64,000 bases of DNA from Tranzscheliella williamsii (lineage: Eukaryota > Basidiomycota > Ustilaginomycetes > Ustilaginales > Ustilaginaceae): assembly GCA_023212725.1 (NCBI GenBank), contig JALBYF010000032.1, positions 144,012 through 208,011 on the forward strand. Reading direction: 5' to 3'. Positions 9,628-19,837 of the stretch are shown here, piece after piece. The position numbers and the translations under genes are program-made. Each line of letters opens with the position of its first letter. The stretch's first letter is position 1. Under the pieces are notes generated by a model. It ran no database searches, was not told the DNA's origin, and saw nothing but the letters and a program-made list of their open reading frames with translations.

Positions 9628-12313
9628 CTTGGCGAGGAAAACAAGCAGGATCGACGAGCTAGCGGCAAATCTGTTTGGCTCGCCGATCACGCCAGAGTCG
9701 AGTTAGACCGAAGCGTAGTCGTTAGCAAAAATTTTTGAGAGCGAAAGGCTGTGAGGTGCGTGTCAAGGGCAGGACAACGCAAAGGAACCGCCGCAGCCGG
9801 ACTTGCTTGGATGACAATGACGAAGGGAGGATGCGCAAGGCGCTGCGATGGCGCCAATGAAGCTGCGAGAGAGGAGTGGAATTGAACAATAAGAGCCCAA
9901 GCACAAGCTCGGTCTCGACCCGACAACGTGACCTCGATGCGAAACAGCTACCGGCCTTCGGTATAAAAGCTTATGAATGGCGGGCCGAAGATAGATAGGA
10001 ACGTGTCGGAGGGGCGATAGCCAGTAGCAGATGAATGAGCTGGAGCGGAAGGCACACCAGTGCGCGATAGGTGCTGATCAGCGGGACAAGGGGCCAGCAC
10101 GTTGGGCCAACGTCCCGTCACTGCCGGCTTGCGGCTGTTTCAGCCTAAGCTGCGTATAGTGCCACGATAACACTCTCAGGAGTGTGCTGGCTACAAATCT
10201 CTTTGCGGACCTCGCCGATCAGGATAAGGAGTGTGACAGTGTCGAGATTCGGTTGTGAAAACCGATGTAGGTGTTCGCAGGAGCACGCTGTTGCGAACAA
10301 GGTTGAATCAGGTCGGCCGCAGCTGGGTGAGTGGGCGGTGATAGGCTGGGTTGGAGCAAGGACAAAGAGGAATGGGCGGCGTGGGTAGGGTATGCGCAAC
10401 CGATGCGGGCGTCAGAACGGTTGGGGAGCGTCGCCGGCGGTGCTGCAGTAGTCGCACAACGATGCGGTAGATGCGCGATGAGATGAGTTCTCGGAGCAAA
10501 GGCCGGACCGGATGCAGCAGCAGGGCCAAGCAGGAAGAGCGGCAGATCGTGGGGAGGTGAATGGCAAGAAGGAGTAGTGAACGGGAGTAGCATGCGAAGA
10601 CACGAGGGAGAGACACCCAACCAAGACGAGGAGGCGAAGGGTGGAAGCGGCAGCAAGGGAAAGCAGAACGTTGAGCGGAGCCGAGACGGAATCGAGAATG
10701 AATGGGGGGAGAATGGCGGATGATGAATATAAGACGGGGCAGCAGAAGGTAGTACACACACACGCATCCACAAGTCCGTCAGACACAGCGTATTACAGTA
10801 TGTACAACAGGCTTAAGTGACAAGCTAGAACAGTCAAGTAGTACACACAGCTAGTAGTGAATACTACGTACAAGCTCTGAATCTATTAATCGGTCTTGTT
10901 CAGGCGAAGATCTCGCGTTACTCATAACTGTACTGAGTACGTTGTCGGTTTGGATTAGACAGGAAATAGCGCACTTCCTGTGCGTCTGGCATGGTGAAGC
11001 TTATTTCAGAGTGCTATAATGCTTCCGCTTGCAGGAAAATACAAATGCAGGGCGCCCATCACTATGAAAACCGCCAAATGCTGGGCTATCGTGAATGTGT
11101 TCGCGGCGTGCAGCGGTCGCGTTTCTGGTTTCTCGCTCTCCTATCCCCATATTGGTCGGAGGCAGGGGTACAGGCTAAGCACCGCACGACCATCAACCGA
11201 ATTTATACTAGGATGCAGCGCCAGCACCTGCAGCATCGTTCGATCTATAGCTTCGAGCCAAATCTACTTAGCGTCGCGGCAGGCGCATGGGTCCGCAGAG
11301 ACGAGGCTCGGGTTCGGGCTCGGGGTCGCTTGTCTGTGGGAGCCTTGGTTGCCGCGTCTGCTTGCTGTGCGTACGCTCGCGGTCACGGTCGCGGTCGCGC
11401 TTGATGAAACACAACTCCGGATCTAGTACGGTGATTGTTCGCAATTCCGACTGCGTTCTTCCCAATTCCGACCTTCGGCTCAAAGTCAAGTGCCGTATCT
11501 CTGCGCTCGTATGTAGACAATTCAGACCGACACCACACATGCGACGGGGGTGGTCATCGTTTGTAGGGGTAGGTTTCTGCGCAAATGACGGAAGCGGCAC
11601 TCGACAAACTATTAGGCGGCTTTGTAAACGTGGGAACGTGACAACGACGCTGCCGTGGTGGTAAATGCGTGTAGCGAGTCCCGCCCGCAGGTAAGCTGGA
11701 ACCAGCTCTGATGTCACGGCGGAAACGGCCAGCTCGGCATCCATGGCAGTCGCCGTGGGCAGACGGGTCGGCCTATGCAGGTACCAGGATGAAGCCATGT
11801 AAACCTCCTCGCAGCCATGAGTCTTCAGCCCACCGGCGCCTTCAACAAGATAGCCAGCCAGACTCGGCTCGAACGCGCGGAGTGTCAAGCGGAGTTCTCG
11901 GAAAGGATAGATTATCGAGCCTTCAGCCAAGATTAGAATTATTCTACGATGGCAACATCGCTCCGCCTGAGACTGTAACTGTGACCGTGACTGGGTTTGG
12001 AGAGCAAAAGCCGAAGCGTATGGCCAAGCACGTCTGTACTCTTGGCCGGAAAATAATCTCGATGGCTCTCTTTGTTCCTGACGCGAGCGCAGGCGCATCG
12101 TCTCGAGCGGATGCACAGTGGCGTCTTCATTACGGAAGGGCAACATCCGCATGCTGCTTGCTAGTCCTTGTACATCTCCCTGACCTGCATCGCACATGTA
12201 GCCCAAGCAATGCCATCCATTCGCCATTAACGGCCTGGTCTGCATCCGAGCGATTCCAAGCGCGGTGGCGTGGAGGTAAGCAGTCGAGCAAGCCGTCGAT
12301 ATCGCATCGGCCC
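9628..12313. other. Long intergenic region upstream of the G-alpha gene
   Basis: These 2.7 kb lie between the G-alpha start and the 3' end of the WDR59-like gene. From about 10240 to 10760 the minus strand is strongly pyrimidine-rich, so all three minus frames stay open by composition; this resembles a long 5' UTR or promoter rather than protein. A longer open frame at 11268-12245 (minus) and one at 11711-12787 (plus) look non-coding (see rejected items). A degenerate GACTGT repeat lies near 11968. No RNA gene is recognised. Confidence 0.5.
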
Positions 12314-15300
12314 TTATGTCTCTTGGAAATGCACTCGTTCCTGCCCCGGTGCACTTGCGGGCAAGTCGCGTCGTGCAGCATCGTTAGTAAGACGATCGTC
12401 GTCGCCGTGGCCCTGGCTGTCGTGCCCGTCTGTGGCGGGGTCGACAAACTGGTAGATCGTGACAAAGTTCCTTGCTCTTTTTTGGTGCTCCCTCAACCGA
12501 TTCAGAGCCACGACGGCCGCCGGAGGAGGCAGTGCTCCTCGCAGGTCTGCATGATGCAGGATATTCGCCCATCGCTCCTCGTCTTCCGAGCCGATGGCTT
12601 TGCTCCCATGAGGCCGCCCATGGCCGGGAGTAGACGCGCCGCTGCCGGAATAGAAGGGGGGCTGAGGCCGTCTCTTGAGGGTGTCGCCCTTGCCAGCATT
12701 GAGTCCCGTAGGATCCGGGGGTTCGATGTCGCCAAACACGTCGAAAAAGTCCTTTTTCCGCAGCAGCCGACGCGCAAAGAAGTCTGAGCTCATCAGCTGC
12801 ACCACGTCAGAGTCTCGGACGCCGTAGCCTGCCGACGACCCTTTCTCCCTTCCGTCCGGGGTCTGTGAGGATCGTGCCAACGAGGCCATCGCGTTGGATA
12901 ACGCCGTGTACGATCGCAAGAAACGCGACTCCTCCTCGTCCTTGGCAACTTCGTCCTTCCCTTTCAGCGAGGCTTCCTGTCCGGCCGCCTCAACTTCCTC
13001 GCCATGGCGGTTCTCGTTGATGCTGGATACGAACCGAGCTCGCGATTGAGACCGCGACCGAGCCGAGGCAGCGCCGCTTGGTCGAGCTACCGACGACGAG
13101 CGCGACATGTGCTGCAGACGAGGCGAATCGATCGATGGCGGACTACCGCCAAAGACCACCAATTCGTTGTTGGGCCCAAAACTGGCTCCCATTCGTCTCG
13201 GCTCCATCTTCGTACTGACTGTGGCTTTCGGACGGGCAGTGTGCTTGGAACGGAGTGCGGCCAGCTCCAATCCCGAGTCGCTGCTGCTGGAAGAGACAGA
13301 GCCGCCAGTCCGACTGGTCGTGCCGTCGGCCTCCTCGTGTTCGTCTCCGTCGCCTTCGTCCAGTGACTTGATCGGTTCGCCGATCAAGAAGCGGGCGCAC
13401 AGCTCGAGACATGGCCTATTAAACTGTGCCGCCTTGGACGAGAGGCGCAATAGCCCGCGCAGCAGATAGGCCCGTGTCTTGAGGCTGATGTTGGCGCTCT
13501 TCTCCAGGTCGAATTTGGGCGGCTCTCGAGGATAGCTAGACGGAAACTTGAGCTTGATGCGAAGGAAGGCGGGCTCGTGGTCAGCCCACGGTCCGTACAG
13601 GGTAAGGACACACATACTTCGCGCCAGCTCGATCTTTTCAAATACGATTCGAGGCAGCTTCCGGTTAATGCTGACGATCTCGTCGCCCAGCCTTTGCGCC
13701 GTTAGCTCTGGCTCGATATCGGTGTCGTCTTCTGTCGAGAGGCCGCCCCGGTTGAAGTGGGTGCTCAGTTTAGAGAGATTGCCTCCTTCGAGACCGCGGT
13801 TGTGCCCCGCTCCAGCTGTCTGCGCGTCATCCGAGGTATGCGTGTCACGGCTCGGGTCCTTCTCCATTCTGACGTTAGCTATCCATTCCAGCGGATCCAC
13901 CACGGGCCCAGCAAGCCGACCACGGTCAAGGCGCATCGCAGAACCCACCACCTTGCCTGAGCCCGCTTTCCTTGTGATTGCCTTACTCTCGTCACCCTTC
14001 TTCCTCTGCCTGGCGTTTTTGAGCTTGTTCTTCTGGCCGTTGCGTCGCTCTAGGTCCGACCGTTCTTCCTGAATTGCAAGCGGTCGCCTAGGAGGCTGTT
14101 GCTGCTGCGGACGCGACCTGCCGATCATCGGGCCGCCCCTTACCGCCTGGGGAACCTTGAAGGAAGAGGTGCCGTCGCTGTGTTGCGATGCAGCACCACC
14201 TTTCGAGCTGTGCTGGGAAGTGGCGAGGCGCGAAGCCGAGTCGCGATCAGCATGTTTCGGCAGCGACCGTCCCAGAGCCTGGTTCGAGATCGGCGCAGGC
14301 GCCTCCGCCCTGCCCCAGGACCTGGGAAAGCCGTCCACGGGACTGCGTGATAGGGGCTCGAGACCAGCGCCAAGGTTACCGTGACTGGAACTGTGGTTGA
14401 GGCCTCTCTCGGCCAGGCGGGAGCCGCTGCCAGCAACGCCGCCTCCGAAGCTCGTACTGAATGCTGTCAGCGGGCTTGTCCTTCCATCGCGCGAAATATT
14501 CGGGAAGCCAGAGGCGGACGAACTGTAAGGTGATGTACCCGGAAGTTTCACCCCGCTACCCTTGCCACTCAACAGCGACCGTGTCACCCTGTCGGGCGGA
14601 AGGACTGACGAGGCTGTGATGTTGCTGGCAGAATCGCGGCTCTTGAGGCCCATCTCACTATCGGCTGCCTGGGGCATGGGCGGCGGGTCACGGTAGGACA
14701 TGTCCGGAGCATTGGCTCGCGTCAAGAGGACCCGTATAGGCGCATTGGGCTTGTGGCCGACCTTGCGCATCTGGTCCTCGGTGACAGGCCACAACCGAAG
14801 CGTCTGATCCTTGGACCATGTTATCAGCTGGAACTGACGGTCGTCATGATCCCTGTCCTGGCCGCCCTTGGTCCTGAAAAGGTACTCCTTGACGATATCC
14901 GTGTGGCCTTCAAACGTGGCTTGCGGCCCGTCTGGCTTATCCTTGGCCCACATGCTCAGTGTTGAGTCGCCTCGCTGGGGCAGAGTCATGACGCCGTTGC
15001 CGAAGGGAAGGTGACGGGCTCGCCACACGGGCGTCTTGGTCTCGATCAGGGACTCTGCCTCGGTGATGAGTTCTCTAGCCCCGATGGCCGCTTGGGACGA
15101 GTCGGAGGACAGATTCCAAAACTTCACTGTCCTGTCCAGCGAGCAGGTGACGAGGCGATCCAGTCCCAGACTGGTGTCTCGGCTCCAATCAATGCCATAA
15201 ATCTTGCTTTCATGCGCCTCGATCGTAGCTAACGGCAGAGAGCCCTTTCTGTCGTCCCAGATCAAGACCTTGTTGTCACAGGTAGAAGCCAGTCGATGTT

Positions 15301-16264
15301 CGCTAGCCCGGTTGAACTTGACCTGCGTCACAGCCGCATTCCAAGCGGAGTAGCCCTGGGCCGGCTTGCGTCGCCCACTGCCATCCGAGGTTCCGCTCAT
15401 CCGTAAATCCCAGACCCAAGTCCATGTGTCAATGGAGCTAGAGGCGACGACCTCGGGGTGAAAAGGCGACCAGTTGATGTCGGTGATGGCACGGGTGTGC
15501 GCATGAAGGACGTGCTCGATCGCTGACGATCTCGGCGGTGCCACCATAAATTGGGAAGGCAGCGTCATGGGTGTCTGTGGATAAGGCGAGCCCGAGAAGT
15601 TGTGTCCGAACGCTGCGTTGGTTCCAACGGTGGCGCCGGATTGTAAGCTGTTGTATACGCCATGATAGGCGCTGTTTCGATGGGCGCCAAATGGCGCGTT
15701 GGAGGAGATGACGGGACTCGAGTTGCTGAGGATCGAGCCTCTGTGTAGGAGCCTCGATACAGCGGGCGCTGCCCTTGGATCGCCCGGACGGTCGAGATTC
15801 CAGATGAGAAGCTTCTGATTGGATGTGCTTGCCACCCAATTGCTGCGCGCTGGATGAGGGGACCACTGGATGTCCACAGCTTCCCAAGTTGTCATATGGG
15901 CAAGGAAGCGTGGCGGCGCGAAGGGGTCTTCCAAATCGATGATAAAAAGCCCTTTCCTGGCGGCCAAAACGACATCTCTATTGGCCGGGCTGATTGACAT
16001 GGAGCCTACAGGTTCCATGAAGGAGATCTCACACGATCGGTAAAAGGTGTTTGACGGATGCTTCTGGGACACAGGTTCTTTTGAGGGAGCCTTGCCGATG
16101 GAGATGGGCTCGGACGCAGCGGCATTTGAAGCGCTGCCCGATAGGGCTTGCTGCGCATCTAACCCATCCTGGCCGGCGGGTGGAAGACCAGGCGCTGCAC
16201 CAGCCGCGCCTGCCGAGATCTCTGTGGACGGAGCTGGCACATCAGTTTCCGGTTCTGGCAGCAT
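12314..16264 (-). CDS. WD40-RWD protein, WDR59/Mtc5 (SEACAT/GATOR2) type, no RING seen
   Basis: This 1316-residue protein starts at ATG 16264 (the ten codons before it are open but lack an ATG). Residues about 80-480 form a beta-propeller with clear WD repeats (HTRAITDINWSP...WTWVWDLR; LASTCDNKVLIWDD; LVTCSLDRTVKFWNL). A low-complexity middle follows, then an RWD-like domain at about 830-960 (IVFEKIELARS, FLRIKLKFPSSYPREPPKF). This order is typical of WDR59/Mtc5, a scaffold of the vacuolar/lysosomal complex that relays amino-acid status to TORC1. Family members normally end in a C-terminal zinc RING, and none is found here: the frame ends VHFQET. A TTACTAAC branch-site-like string just before the stop leaves open a missed terminal exon. 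It is divergent with PXR1, 590 bp apart. Confidence 0.8.
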   Translation of the reverse strand: MLPEPETDVPAPSTEISAGAAGAAPGLPPAGQDGLDAQQALSGSASNAAASEPISIGKAPSKEPVSQKHPSNTFYRSCEISFMEPVGSMSISPANRDVVLAARKGLFIIDLEDPFAPPRFLAHMTTWEAVDIQWSPHPARSNWVASTSNQKLLIWNLDRPGDPRAAPAVSRLLHRGSILSNSSPVISSNAPFGAHRNSAYHGVYNSLQSGATVGTNAAFGHNFSGSPYPQTPMTLPSQFMVAPPRSSAIEHVLHAHTRAITDINWSPFHPEVVASSSIDTWTWVWDLRMSGTSDGSGRRKPAQGYSAWNAAVTQVKFNRASEHRLASTCDNKVLIWDDRKGSLPLATIEAHESKIYGIDWSRDTSLGLDRLVTCSLDRTVKFWNLSSDSSQAAIGARELITEAESLIETKTPVWRARHLPFGNGVMTLPQRGDSTLSMWAKDKPDGPQATFEGHTDIVKEYLFRTKGGQDRDHDDRQFQLITWSKDQTLRLWPVTEDQMRKVGHKPNAPIRVLLTRANAPDMSYRDPPPMPQAADSEMGLKSRDSASNITASSVLPPDRVTRSLLSGKGSGVKLPGTSPYSSSASGFPNISRDGRTSPLTAFSTSFGGGVAGSGSRLAERGLNHSSSHGNLGAGLEPLSRSPVDGFPRSWGRAEAPAPISNQALGRSLPKHADRDSASRLATSQHSSKGGAASQHSDGTSSFKVPQAVRGGPMIGRSRPQQQQPPRRPLAIQEERSDLERRNGQKNKLKNARQRKKGDESKAITRKAGSGKVVGSAMRLDRGRLAGPVVDPLEWIANVRMEKDPSRDTHTSDDAQTAGAGHNRGLEGGNLSKLSTHFNRGGLSTEDDTDIEPELTAQRLGDEIVSINRKLPRIVFEKIELARSMCVLTLYGPWADHEPAFLRIKLKFPSSYPREPPKFDLEKSANISLKTRAYLLRGLLRLSSKAAQFNRPCLELCARFLIGEPIKSLDEGDGDEHEEADGTTSRTGGSVSSSSSDSGLELAALRSKHTARPKATVSTKMEPRRMGASFGPNNELVVFGGSPPSIDSPRLQHMSRSSSVARPSGAASARSRSQSRARFVSSINENRHGEEVEAAGQEASLKGKDEVAKDEEESRFLRSYTALSNAMASLARSSQTPDGREKGSSAGYGVRDSDVVQLMSSDFFARRLLRKKDFFDVFGDIEPPDPTGLNAGKGDTLKRRPQPPFYSGSGASTPGHGRPHGSKAIGSEDEERWANILHHADLRGALPPPAAVVALNRLREHQKRARNFVTIYQFVDPATDGHDSQGHGDDDRLTNDAARRDLPASAPGQERVHFQET

Positions 16265-16854
16265 GGCTTGGCAGTTCCAATTTGCAAGAGCCAAGTGGAT
16301 GCGGTCGGAGGGGATACAGGGCCGGCAGAGGGAGAAAGAGCGATTGATATCACCGTGTCCTTATCATTCTTTTCAATGTTGACCCAGAGCCGCTGAAGTG
16401 CGTTGACTGCGTAGATGCGAGCAGCTCAACTCCTGCCACTTGATCAGAGCATGCCTGCAGGGCGGAGCGACGTCAGGCCAGAGGTGGTGATGCCGTACAA
16501 GATACCTGCTGGTGGTCACAGAGTCTTCAATATAGCTGCATCGAAGAGCAATAGTTGCAGTGTGGGATGTCTGCATCTGCCGTGCCGGCCAATCTTAGCC
16601 ACCCCGATCCTGCAGACACCAAGTTTAACACATCGGGATGTGTCTTCACTACCGAGATCCGGAGACAGGACTCACACCAGAAAGCGAGAATTGTACCAAA
16701 ATGGGGAAATTTTTTGGCGAACGGCTGAATGGATTGGGAAAAGAAGGGTAAGTTCGTACATGCTGTTCGCGATAAGCTCCGTTCTGTGCCTCTCGCTTTC
16801 GCTCCTTCCTAGCTGTCAACCTCGGAAGCCTCTCGCTGCTCCGAGACATATACA
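16265..16854. promoter_or_regulatory. Shared divergent promoter region (WDR59-like / PXR1)
   Basis: This 590-bp interval separates two genes transcribed in opposite directions and must hold both promoters. I see no clear TATA box or repeated operator. Confidence 0.6.
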
Positions 16855-18258
16855 ATGGGGCTGTCTGGGCCAAAACAGAAGCAGCGGCTGGTTGGCTCTG
16901 CGTCGACCCGAAACACAGCATGGCTCAACGATGCGTCTGCGCCGGGACAGAGGATGCTTGCCCAGATGGGCTGGGCCGCCGGACAAAGCCTAGGGTCTAC
17001 GATGCCGGGGCTCACCGAGAATCTCAAAGTAGCGTACAAAATGGACAACAAGGGAATCGGCGCTCAGAGGCATGAGCGAGAGGCCCGCGCTAGCGGCAAG
17101 GATGTCTGGGTAGGTGGTGGAGGAGATCTGGGCAGCCTCTTCGACCGGTTGAACGCTGCCAACGCCGTCACCGCCTCGTCCTCGGCTGCACCCTCACCTA
17201 CCGAGGAGGGATCTTCTAGCGGCTATGAAAAGAAATCATTCAAAAAGGAGAAAGCAGCAAGCCACAAAGACCAGGAGAGCCAAAAGCGATCCAAAAAGAA
17301 GCGTAAATTAGAGAAAGTCGGCGAAGAGACCTCACCGAGGTCAGATAGCGAAGAGACAGATGACGAGGCAGATGGTAAGGGCAAACCAAAACGCACAAGC
17401 AAAAGCAAATCCTCGAAAAAGGAGGAAAAGCAGCAAAAGAAACGGAAAAAAGCTGAAGTCGTATCTGCCATTGTCAAGGCCGATGCAGAACTATTAGGGG
17501 ATGAGGCAGCCGTCAAGGAAATCAAGAAGGATGTGGTGCAGGGCCGGCCTGTCCGACTCGCACACCGGGCAAAGTTTCTAAGGGCCAAACGGATGGTCTC
17601 AGCTTCGGACCTGGCCAGCGTCAACGAGATTCTGGGCATCGCATCCACACCATCATCTCCCGCCCCTGGCACTCCCAACGCAGGCTCTGGGAGCGCGACG
17701 CCGTTACCTCCGCCTAAGATCTACCCGGGACCCGGTGGCGCCGAGATCCAGCTGATGGATGTGGATCGACGGCTCGTGCAGGAGGGAACGGACGATTCGG
17801 ATGTCAGCTCGTCGGCTTCTTCATCGGCCGAGGAGGACAGCCGACAAAAGAAAAAAGAAAGGAGTAAGAAGGAAACGAAGCGCAAATCCTCATCCGACCA
17901 TGACGAGACTGTCACCAAGGAGAAGAGGGCAAAGAAGGAAAAGAAGGAGAAGAAGGAGAAGAAGGGCAAAAAGGAGAAGAAGGGCAGGAAGGAGAAGAGC
18001 AAGAAAAAGGAGGAGACAGATCCTCGTACTGGAACGGAAGTGGCGGCAGCCTCTAGAGGCTCTCAAGTACTGGTCGGGGCCGAGAAGCTAGCAGCTGACG
18101 AGAGGGAGAAAGCCACGCAGATTGGGATGAACGCGCAGGGTCTCTCCGTGTTTGAGTACCTCAACAGAAAGCTGATGCTGCGCAAAGCACAGATTGCTCG
18201 TCAGAAGAAGGCCGAGCACGAGGCCATTTTCAGCCGTGCCGCCACGGTCCGAGCCTAG
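16855..18258 (+). CDS. PXR1: G-patch protein PXR1/GNO1 (PinX1 homologue)
   Basis: This 467-residue, intronless gene starts at ATG 16855. The N-terminus MGLSGPKQKQRL followed by TRNTAWLND is the family signature. A G-patch domain at about 25-77 (MLAQMGWAAGQSLG...NLKVAYKMDNKGIGA) activates the DEAH helicase Prp43 during rRNA and snoRNA processing in yeast; the mammalian homologue also binds telomerase. The rest is low-complexity: acidic serine-rich patches and long lysine/glutamate runs (KKEKKEKKEKKGKK at about 360), typical of nucleolar PXR1 tails. An ordered middle block at about 200-265 (VSAIVKADAELLGDE...FLRAKRMVSASD) and the C-terminal segment (GMNAQGLSVFEYLNRKLMLR) are also conserved in style. 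Nuclear, nucleolar location is expected. Confidence 0.93.
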   Translation: MGLSGPKQKQRLVGSASTRNTAWLNDASAPGQRMLAQMGWAAGQSLGSTMPGLTENLKVAYKMDNKGIGAQRHEREARASGKDVWVGGGGDLGSLFDRLNAANAVTASSSAAPSPTEEGSSSGYEKKSFKKEKAASHKDQESQKRSKKKRKLEKVGEETSPRSDSEETDDEADGKGKPKRTSKSKSSKKEEKQQKKRKKAEVVSAIVKADAELLGDEAAVKEIKKDVVQGRPVRLAHRAKFLRAKRMVSASDLASVNEILGIASTPSSPAPGTPNAGSGSATPLPPPKIYPGPGGAEIQLMDVDRRLVQEGTDDSDVSSSASSSAEEDSRQKKKERSKKETKRKSSSDHDETVTKEKRAKKEKKEKKEKKGKKEKKGRKEKSKKKEETDPRTGTEVAAASRGSQVLVGAEKLAADEREKATQIGMNAQGLSVFEYLNRKLMLRKAQIARQKKAEHEAIFSRAATVRA

Positions 18259-18641
18259 CAAGCATGGTCGCCATTACGGTATTACCCCCGCTAGCCTGGC
18301 GTCCGTACGCCAACCTCTGCCTCGCCCGGACGTCATCCCTCGCATTGCATTTTTATCTTCCTCTAGCGTACATACCAACGCAGCATACCTCTATCGCAGA
18401 ATACTACTTATCTATCCAAGGATCAGGACTCAGCAGTGAAGAGTGCCTTTCAGCAGTGATGGCGGAGTGGATTTACCCACTGGCGACTTAACAGGCAGCG
18501 ATGAAGTTGCGAGTAGATATGTGGAGGTAGCGTATCTGAGGACTGTGACTGTGACTTGAGCCGTCGGACGCTTCTTGCTTATGGCCATCGCTCATCGTCT
18601 TCTCGCCGACTCGAGGTGTGCGCGCGAATTGTGGATCGACA
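18259..18641. other. Intergenic region, no gene seen
   Basis: This 383-bp gap lies between PXR1 and the next gene in the same direction. It contains a short GACTGT repeat (18537-18555) of the same kind as those near 11968 and 44066 (reverse strand). Nothing else stands out. Confidence 0.55.
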
Positions 18642-19235
18642 ATGCCGGCGCGAGAAGAGCCAGTGGCTAACCACGGAGGTGGTGTGTCTCCGGAGGGTAG
18701 GGGGGTGGCGGCAACACCGCGGGTGATGCTTGGACGGAATGCAGGGAAGCTGGATGAGGCGGAGCATCCTGCGCTGCCGATTGCAGAGGTAGGTGGGGCG
18801 AACCGGGCTGCACAGGTGCGCGGGATCCTGTTTGGGCTCGGGGGTGGCGTTGTGTCTGGTAAGTGGATGCGGCGAGCAGTGCTGGCCGGCCGGGGCTGAC
18901 GTGTTTCGCGCCGTACGGCAGCCTTTATCTCGCGGCGTGCGCTGGGCTTGGGCAAGAATGCGAGCTACCTGTCGGGGCTATTGGCAGGCACTGGCGTCGC
19001 GTACATCACGGCGCGCCAGCAGCTCGAACGCAACCTCGCCCACGTCGAGGCCGCTGAAAAACGCCTCCGCTCCCCCCTCCCACCCCGCCCCCTCGTCCCC
19101 GCTCAGGACAACACCACGGACCTCGACATGCTCAAGTACGACCTCCGCGCTGCCGAAAACTCCCACCACGAAGCCGGCGTCGCCGGCCTGCACGATTTGC
19201 AGGACATGTACGCCTCCACGCGCGGCGACCACTGA
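18642..19235 (+). CDS. Small two-exon protein with glycine-rich hydrophobic segments, function unknown
   Basis: The exons are 18642-18858 and 18922-19235, with a 63-nt intron (GTAAGT donor, ACGGCAG acceptor, phase 1), giving 176 residues. After splicing, two hydrophobic glycine-rich stretches sit close together: GILFGLGGGVVSAF (about 61-74) and YLSGLLAGTGVAYI (about 86-99). They are joined by a basic loop (SRRALGLGKN) and followed by a charged helical region (RQQLERNLAHVEAAEKRL) and a polar tail. This resembles a small hairpin membrane protein, for example of mitochondria, but I do not recognise the family. Intron removal joins two otherwise unrelated frames into one coherent protein, which supports the model. 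Confidence 0.7.
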
Positions 19236-19651
19236 CTCCAACACGCAGCCGTCCTCCGCTCCGCGCACTTCAAACACTCGCCATCGCTGCCATCAGTCCG
19301 CTGCCCTCACCAGCGATCCGCCTGCTCGGCTGTATAGAGCTGTACATCCTGTCCAGTACATCACTACCCTTGCAAGACAGCAGTCCTCACCAAGCCAAGC
19401 AAAAACCGCGTGACGCTCCTCCCACATAATTATTGTTGCGGCAATGCAAATCTCAAGATAATCAGTCGAAATGGAATCCGGAAATTCACATCCTGGAAAG
19501 AATTGCCGCCCCCACCAGCCCGGCGAGAATTCCGAGCAGATTCAAACACGAAAACCCCAAAAACGAAGGAACCGCTCGAGTAGAAAAAGTTTGCTCACGA
19601 CGAAGCGGCAAAAGGTTCTCGCCGAGAGGTGGTGATCCGGGCAGCAGTAGA
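19236..19651. other. Intergenic region between small gene and tRNA-Thr
   Basis: This is about 415 bp. The part next to the tRNA is its 3' flank: minus-strand T runs occur at 19610-19613 (39 nt after the tRNA) and 19584-19588, the likely Pol III stops. No coding signal is seen. Confidence 0.55.
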
Positions 19652-19723
19652 TGCCTCCTAGCCGATTTGAACGACTGACCTTGTCATTACTAGTGACACG
19701 CTCTACCACTGAGCTAAGGAGGC
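19652..19723 (-). tRNA. tRNA-Thr (anticodon AGU), fully paired copy
   Basis: This is a 72-nt intronless cloverleaf on the minus strand. The acceptor stem GCCTCCT/AGGAGGC pairs completely. The anticodon loop CTAGTAA lies in the TGTCA/TGACA stem, and the T loop contains GTTCAAATC. It is the consensus form of the tRNA at 4502. The first good T run lies about 39 nt downstream, so termination may be less sharp than in the other copy. A retrotransposon starts about 10 nt upstream of its 5' end and reads away from it. Confidence 0.96.
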
Positions 19724-19823
19724 TCGATGAAGGATGGTGGCGACCACCTGCTGTCAGAATCTCAGCGTCGTGGAAGCTGTCCTCTCCAACATCAGTCATA
19801 CGTTCAGGCTGGGGACGTGTCAG

Positions 19824-19837
19824 AACCTGCTGTACCC
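19824..19837 (+). promoter_or_regulatory. Leader motif shared with copy A
   Basis: AACCTGCTGTACCC followed by GGGATCAGC is identical to the blocks in the leader of copy A. It lies 101 nt from the tRNA 5' end here and about 130 nt in copy A. Surrounding leader sequence is poorly conserved, so these blocks may be functional (internal promoter or RNA recognition). Confidence 0.5.

Noticed and set aside
10219..10786. Three overlapping minus-strand frames of 124 to 184 codons
   Set aside because: All three frames are open because the strand is pyrimidine-rich; the products are Ser/Pro/Leu-rich without motifs.
11268..12245. 325-codon open frame on the minus strand
   Set aside because: No domain, odd composition with an Arg/Asp and Pro/Glu repeat from simple sequence, and no ATG context. 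It overlaps another long frame on the opposite strand, so it is probably non-coding.
11711..12787. 358-codon open frame on the plus strand
   Set aside because: It runs antisense into the 3' part of the WDR59-like gene and has no family features. Its right part is a shadow of that gene.
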